Assembly (NCBI GenBank): GCA_949361645.1
Contig: OX442424.1
Span: 140,001-204,000, forward strand
DNA: 64,000 nucleotides
From: Spongilla lacustris
Taxonomy: Eukaryota; Porifera; Demospongiae; Spongillida; Spongillidae
Direction of reading: 5' to 3'
Position numbers and translations under genes: made by a program. The notes beneath the pieces were generated by a model. The model worked only from the letters and a program-made list of their open reading frames with translations. It was not told the DNA's origin and did not search any database. Numbering within the stretch: the stretch's first letter is position 1; every line of letters starts with the position of its first letter. Below are positions 59,459 through 64,000 of the stretch, one piece after another.

Positions 59459-60934
59459 CATAGGCGGCGGAAGCCGGATGGTTATTTCGATTGGTCAGGC
59501 CCATTAATAATTAATGCATGCCACACCCACACCACACACATTTAATACATTCAAATTAATACATGGACAAGATGATAAATCAATTGGAAGTGACCAAATG
59601 TTTGTTGTCCGCATTCATTCGCACTAGCAAACCCCTTTGCGATGTCAGTGAAATCATGATCATGAAATGATTCAGCCTCTCCTGCGTCATTTTGGATCGT
59701 AGCCCCATTCGTAGGTACGATTTAACTCGACGCATCGCACAGAATTGAAGGATCGCTCACTTGAAGAGTTTAAAGCCGCGCCGGCATAACCATTATCCTT
59801 GTGGAATAGATATGCCTAGCTCACGAATTGGTAACATCCTTCCAGTTGCAAAAGCCTCTAGAGGTCTGAAATAGAATGGCATTAAATCAGTGGTACTGAC
59901 TGAGTCTACTGATATCTAGAAACTTTATGATAGCTTACAAATGATGGATCTCATTTTGCAGTTACATTTCGCTTCGACTTTCATTCTGACAACCGATCAG
60001 TGGTGCACAATAGATGCATGCAGCATCGATATCCTGACCTTCATTGTAATGCAGCCATGGCGCCGGCCATGTAGGAATTGAACCATGTGTATTGGCATGA
60101 TCTGCTAGCTCTTCGTACCAAGAGAACGCTTCAGAAAGACATATTTTATAGGCATGCAGATGATGAAACCTTCGACACATTGACAATCGCTGCTAGCCGC
60201 CATACTGTCAGATTTTCTCTGCATAAATATTACTCGCAGACTATTATATTGCAATGCTGCTAACCGCTCCAAGCTATAAAACTTGCATGTATTACATATA
60301 ATTTTTTTTTACTTTTTTTTTTTCTTGACAGAAAATACTTACATACTAATTTCAGAATACATGTTAAACACAAATTTCAATATTTAACTAGTAAACTATG
60401 TAATTATGTATGAGTCAACCATCTAGACTTTAGCACGGGGACCTGCCCTTGCAAGAAATGCTCTGGCATTCGAGCGCACAAGGGAAAGGTTTAGTCTGGA
60501 ATAAATGCTGTCCAGAGTGGTGGAAGTGGAGGAGTTAACCTGAACTGAAAGGCGGGAAGCAAGCTTCTTGAAAGTGTCATTACTATTAATTTTGTGTTAT
60601 TACTATTAATTTTGTATCAGTATAGCACTTAGTATTACTGAATACAGAAACAAAGACACAATAACACAGGCTGTTGGTATTGATGGTACATCGCACGCCT
60701 CATAGCGGCAATGCTCCAAGAGCCTGCCATACTATTTACCCAACACAATAGGACACCTCTGTTACGTATGCGTAGTGAATATATGTTACACTAGCTGTTA
60801 TACCATCGCGCGCGTACGCTTATACTCCAATATTGGTTTATAAACAATTAATGATCATATGAATATTTAATGAGCTCTGGTCCAAGATTGGTCAGGCCAT
60901 GGCCTGGTCGGCCTGACCAGTTCCGCCGCCACTG
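59459..60934. mobile_element. Possible non-autonomous hAT-like element
   Basis: The left end CATAGGCGGCGGAAGCCGG and the right end CCAGTTCCGCCGCCACTG are imperfect inverses, with TTGGTCAGGC near both. A matching 8-bp flank was not found, so the boundaries are tentative. Interior frames are short and unrecognised. Confidence 0.35.
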
Positions 60935-60961
60935 CTGAGGTAATACTCTGAGTTTGCATTA

Positions 60962-61412
60962 TTATGAATAGTAGCAGCTCGACCTCGAAAAAAAGCAGTG
61001 ATGGACGAGGAAGGGTACAGATGAGTGGCGCTGCAAAACGAAAGTTGAAGAAACAACATTACTTACCTTTGCAAGCTGGATGACCTGGGTTTTATCAACA
61101 TCGTAGCACCCACAAACATGTCTGAAAGCTCTGCCACTACAACAGTGGACCAGAGTGGAGATCGTGCTTGCAATGAGCTTAAGAGCTCCAATCCAGAAGG
61201 CATGATTCCTTTGGAGGCTGAAGCTGGCTCTCACGCGGAGAGCGGACATGAAGACAATGCTTATCCTGGTTATCCAATTGAAAAATGCAGTAGTTCCGAA
61301 TGCAGTAGCTCCTTGTTGCCAGAATATAGTGGCGATGTTGCTTTGTGGAAGAGCATTTCAAAAGATGCATGAATACTGGAGCATGAAAGGACCTATAAAT
61401 CAAGTAGTGACT
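60962..61412 (+). pseudogene. Broken N-terminus of a hAT/ZMYM-like transposase
   Basis: At 60964 a frame MNSSSSTSKKSSDGRGRVQM contains SGAAKRKLKK, a motif common near the start of hAT-type proteins. From 61118 a second frame ends PEYSGDVALWKSISKDA and a stop; in the +1 frame the expected continuation MHEYWSMKGPINQ appears at once. The DVALW...EYW..KGP pattern is typical just before the hAT TTF-type zinc finger, so a frameshift near 61370 is likely. The finger and catalytic domain are missing; the sequence runs straight into the 41-bp minisatellite. Confidence 0.45.
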
Positions 61413-63450
61413 CTTAGTGACTCTACTTTGATTTCTTTGGGAGTTGCATATCAAGTAGTGACTAGGGTTTGATTTCTGTGGGTCCTTTAGATCAACGAGT
61501 GACTCTGGTTCTATTTCTGTGGGTCTTTTAGATCACATAGTGACTAGTTTGATTTCTTAGGGTATTTTATATCAAGTAGTGACTAGTTTGATTTTTGTGG
61601 GTCTTTTAGATCAAGCAGTGATGGTCTGAGTTATGTGGGTCTTTTAGATCCAGTAGTGACTCTAATTTGATTTCAGTGGGTCTTTTAGATCAAGTAGTGA
61701 CTCTAGTTTGATTTCTTTTGGTCTTGTAGATCATATAGTGACTCTACATTGATTTCTTTGGGTCTTTTATATCAAGCAGTGAGGTTTAATTTCTTTGATC
61801 TTTTAGATCAAGTAGTGACTCTAATTTGAATTCTGTGGGTTATTTAGATCAAGTAGTGACTCGTTTGATTTCTGTGGGTCTTTTAGATCAAGTAGTGACT
61901 CTTGTTTGATTTCTATGGGTCTTTTAGAACAGATACTAACTCTAATTTGTTTTCTGTGGGTCTTTTAGATCAAGTAGTGACTCTTGTTTGATTTCTATGG
62001 GTCGTTTAGATTATTTAGTGACTCTACTTTGATTTCTTTGGGTCATTTGACCAAGTAGTGACTAAGGTTTGATTTCTGTGGGTCTTTTAGGTCAAAGAGA
62101 TTCTAGGGCCTTTAGGATAAGGTAATGCCTCTAGTTTAATTTCTGTGGGTCTTTTAGATCAAGTAGTGACTCTAGTTTGATTCATTTGGGTCTTTTATAT
62201 CACGTACTGACGATTTCTGTGGGTCTTTTAGATCAACTAGTGACTCTAGTTTGATTTTGGTGGGTCTTAGTTTAAGTACTGACAAGGTTGATTTCTGTGG
62301 GTCTTTTATATCAAGTAATGACTAGGATGTGGGTCTTTTAGATCAATTAGTGACTGTTTGATTTCTGTGTATATTTTAGATCATGCTGTGTCTCTAGTTT
62401 GATTTCGTTGGGTCTAGTACTGACTAGGATTTGATTTCTGTGGGTCTTATAGATCAAATAGTGACTAGTTTGTTTTCTGCGCATCTTTTTTAATCAAGTA
62501 GTGACTGTAGTTTGATTTCTGTGGGTCTTTTAGATCAAGTAGTGACTAGTTTTATTTGTGTTTCTTTTATATCAAGTACTGACTAGTTTGATTTCTGTGC
62601 GTGTTTTAGATCAAGTAATGACTAGTTTAATTTCTGTGGGTCTTTTAGAACAGATACTAACTTTAGTTTGTTTTGTGTGGTTTTTTATATTAAGAAATGA
62701 CACTAGTTTGATTATGAGGGTTTTTTATATCAGGTAGTGACTCTAGTTAGATCTCCGTGGGTCGTTTAGATCAGGGAATGACTCTAGTTTGATTTCTGTG
62801 GGCTGTAAGATCAGGCATTGACTCTAGTTTGATTTCTGTGGGTCTTTTAGATCAAGTAGTGACTCCTGTACTTTGATTTATGTGGGTCTTTTAGATCAAG
62901 TAGTGACTCTAGTTTGATTTCTGTGGGTCTTTTAGTTCAGGTACTGACTCTAGTTTGATTTATGGGGGTCTTTTACATCAAGTAGTGACTCAAGATTGAT
63001 TTCTGTGGGTCCTTTATATCTAGTAGTGACTGTAGTTTGATTTCTGTGGGTCTTTTAGTTCAGGTACTGACTAGTTTGATTTTATTTGGTCTTTTATATC
63101 AAGTGACTAGTTTAATTACTAAGGGTATTTTAGTTCAAGTAGTGACTGGATTGGTTTCTGTGTCTTTTAGATCAAGTAGTGACTAGTTTGATTTCTGTGG
63201 GTCTTTTAGATCAAGTAGTGACTAGTTTGATTTGTGTGGGTCTATTAGGTCAGGTACTGACCCTAGTTTGATTTCTCTGGGTCTTTCAGATCAAGAAGTG
63301 ACTCTAGTTTAATTTCTGTTGGTCTTTTAGATCAAGAAGAAGTGACTCTGGTTTGATTTTGGTGGGTTTTTAGATCAAGTAGTGACTAGTTTTATTTTTG
63401 TTGGTCTTTTAGATCAAGTAGTGACTCTAGTTTGATTTCTGTGGTATAAC
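61390..63450. repeat. 41-bp minisatellite, block 3
   Basis: About 50 units of the same repeat as 55830-58947, more degenerate in places, with 37-bp variants mixed in. Confidence 0.9.
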
Positions 63451-64000
63451 ATCAGGATTTAATTGCTTATATCTTATTTTACCCATGCAAAATATTACAA
63501 TGGGAGCACTTTAATTGCTGATTTTGTAAAGAACTGGCCTGCATGATGACTCGACTATTCTTGATGACAGACCAGGTTCCTCAAAGTCAAGGACTTCAGG
63601 AAAGAGAAATGATAGTTAATCAATGGAAATCAGTCTTGGGCTGATTTGGTATGAAATTAAGTAATTTATACATGCAAGGCCAATTAAGATCTTGATGTAA
63701 TAATTTCTCTCCGTATATTTCTGCAGATACTGGTGATGGTGAGGAAAAAGTGATATCTCAGGGGAAATGTATTTCATATTTGGTAGCATTATTGGAGGCT
63801 TGCCAAGCAACTGTACAAAGGGAGACATGAAGAACTGCTTATCAAGATGTTTAATGAACCTGACCACATTTTCATGAGTTCTGAACCATTGTGCTCGGTG
63901 TCTCATCAGTAGAGAACAATTGTATTTGTACACCATAGGCCTTTTATTTGTACTGCAAACGCATGTTATTTAATATAAAGTAATGTGTATGTCCGTTACC
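63451..64000. other. Unique sequence at right edge, no gene supported
   Basis: A minus-strand frame of 106 codons (63936-63616) lacks a recognisable domain; splice-like signals are not convincing. Confidence 0.35.

Overview
The window looks like a gene-poor, repeat-dominated piece of a metazoan nuclear genome. Signs are phase-consistent introns of about 43-105 bp, C2H2 zinc-finger coding, DNA transposons flanked by TA or TTAA duplications, a 5'-truncated non-LTR retrotransposon, short CCCTAA runs, and many tandem and foldback repeats. A sponge or other early-branching marine invertebrate fits, but that is a guess from style, not a demonstrated identity. There are no operons, rRNA genes, convincing tRNA genes or CRISPR arrays.

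Layout. 1-2858 (minus): an uncharacterised five-exon gene, open at the window edge, whose third intron holds a TTAA-flanked MITE (1393-2024). 3011-3960: a 195-bp tandem repeat and homopolymers. 4104-17773: a 13.7-kb DNA transposon (called TE-A here) with about 470-bp terminal inverted repeats, one 891-aa transposase-like gene (4674-7349), two large minisatellites and an internal 1.85-kb inverted repeat. 17796-18669: a small hAT-like element sitting in the (TA)n between two transposons. 18679-27531: an 8.85-kb foldback element (TE-B) whose outer 450 bp match the TE-A terminal repeats. Its arms continue as about 27 and 20 copies of a 115-bp repeat in opposite orientation around a 0.9-kb centre. 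All four outer ends of TE-A and TE-B abut (TA)n.

27732-28750: a small three-exon gene downstream of three TTACGTAA palindromes spaced exactly 20 bp, the whole bracketed by 64-bp direct repeats. 29340-32650: tandem 1.07-kb units, each with a TATA box and a long hairpin. 33520-45640: a satellite built of a 362-bp unit (alpha) and a 600-bp insert (beta) with a 2289-bp higher-order repeat, interrupted by an 834-bp TTAA MITE; a second MITE copy lies at 51593-52439.

46560-54330: a dead non-LTR fragment, short minisatellites, several foldback elements, a perfect 53-bp hairpin, and one exon with a damaged zinc finger. 54330-64000: a short C2H2 gene fragment followed by a 41-bp minisatellite that is split by a TA-flanked element and by a 2.4-kb segment carrying a broken hAT-type N-terminus.

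The most notable system is the TE-A/TE-B pair: a candidate autonomous element with an RNase-H-like DUF7869-type protein and a candidate non-autonomous foldback partner, adjacent to each other in TA repeats. No experiment or database search was done; family assignments rest on motifs read by eye.
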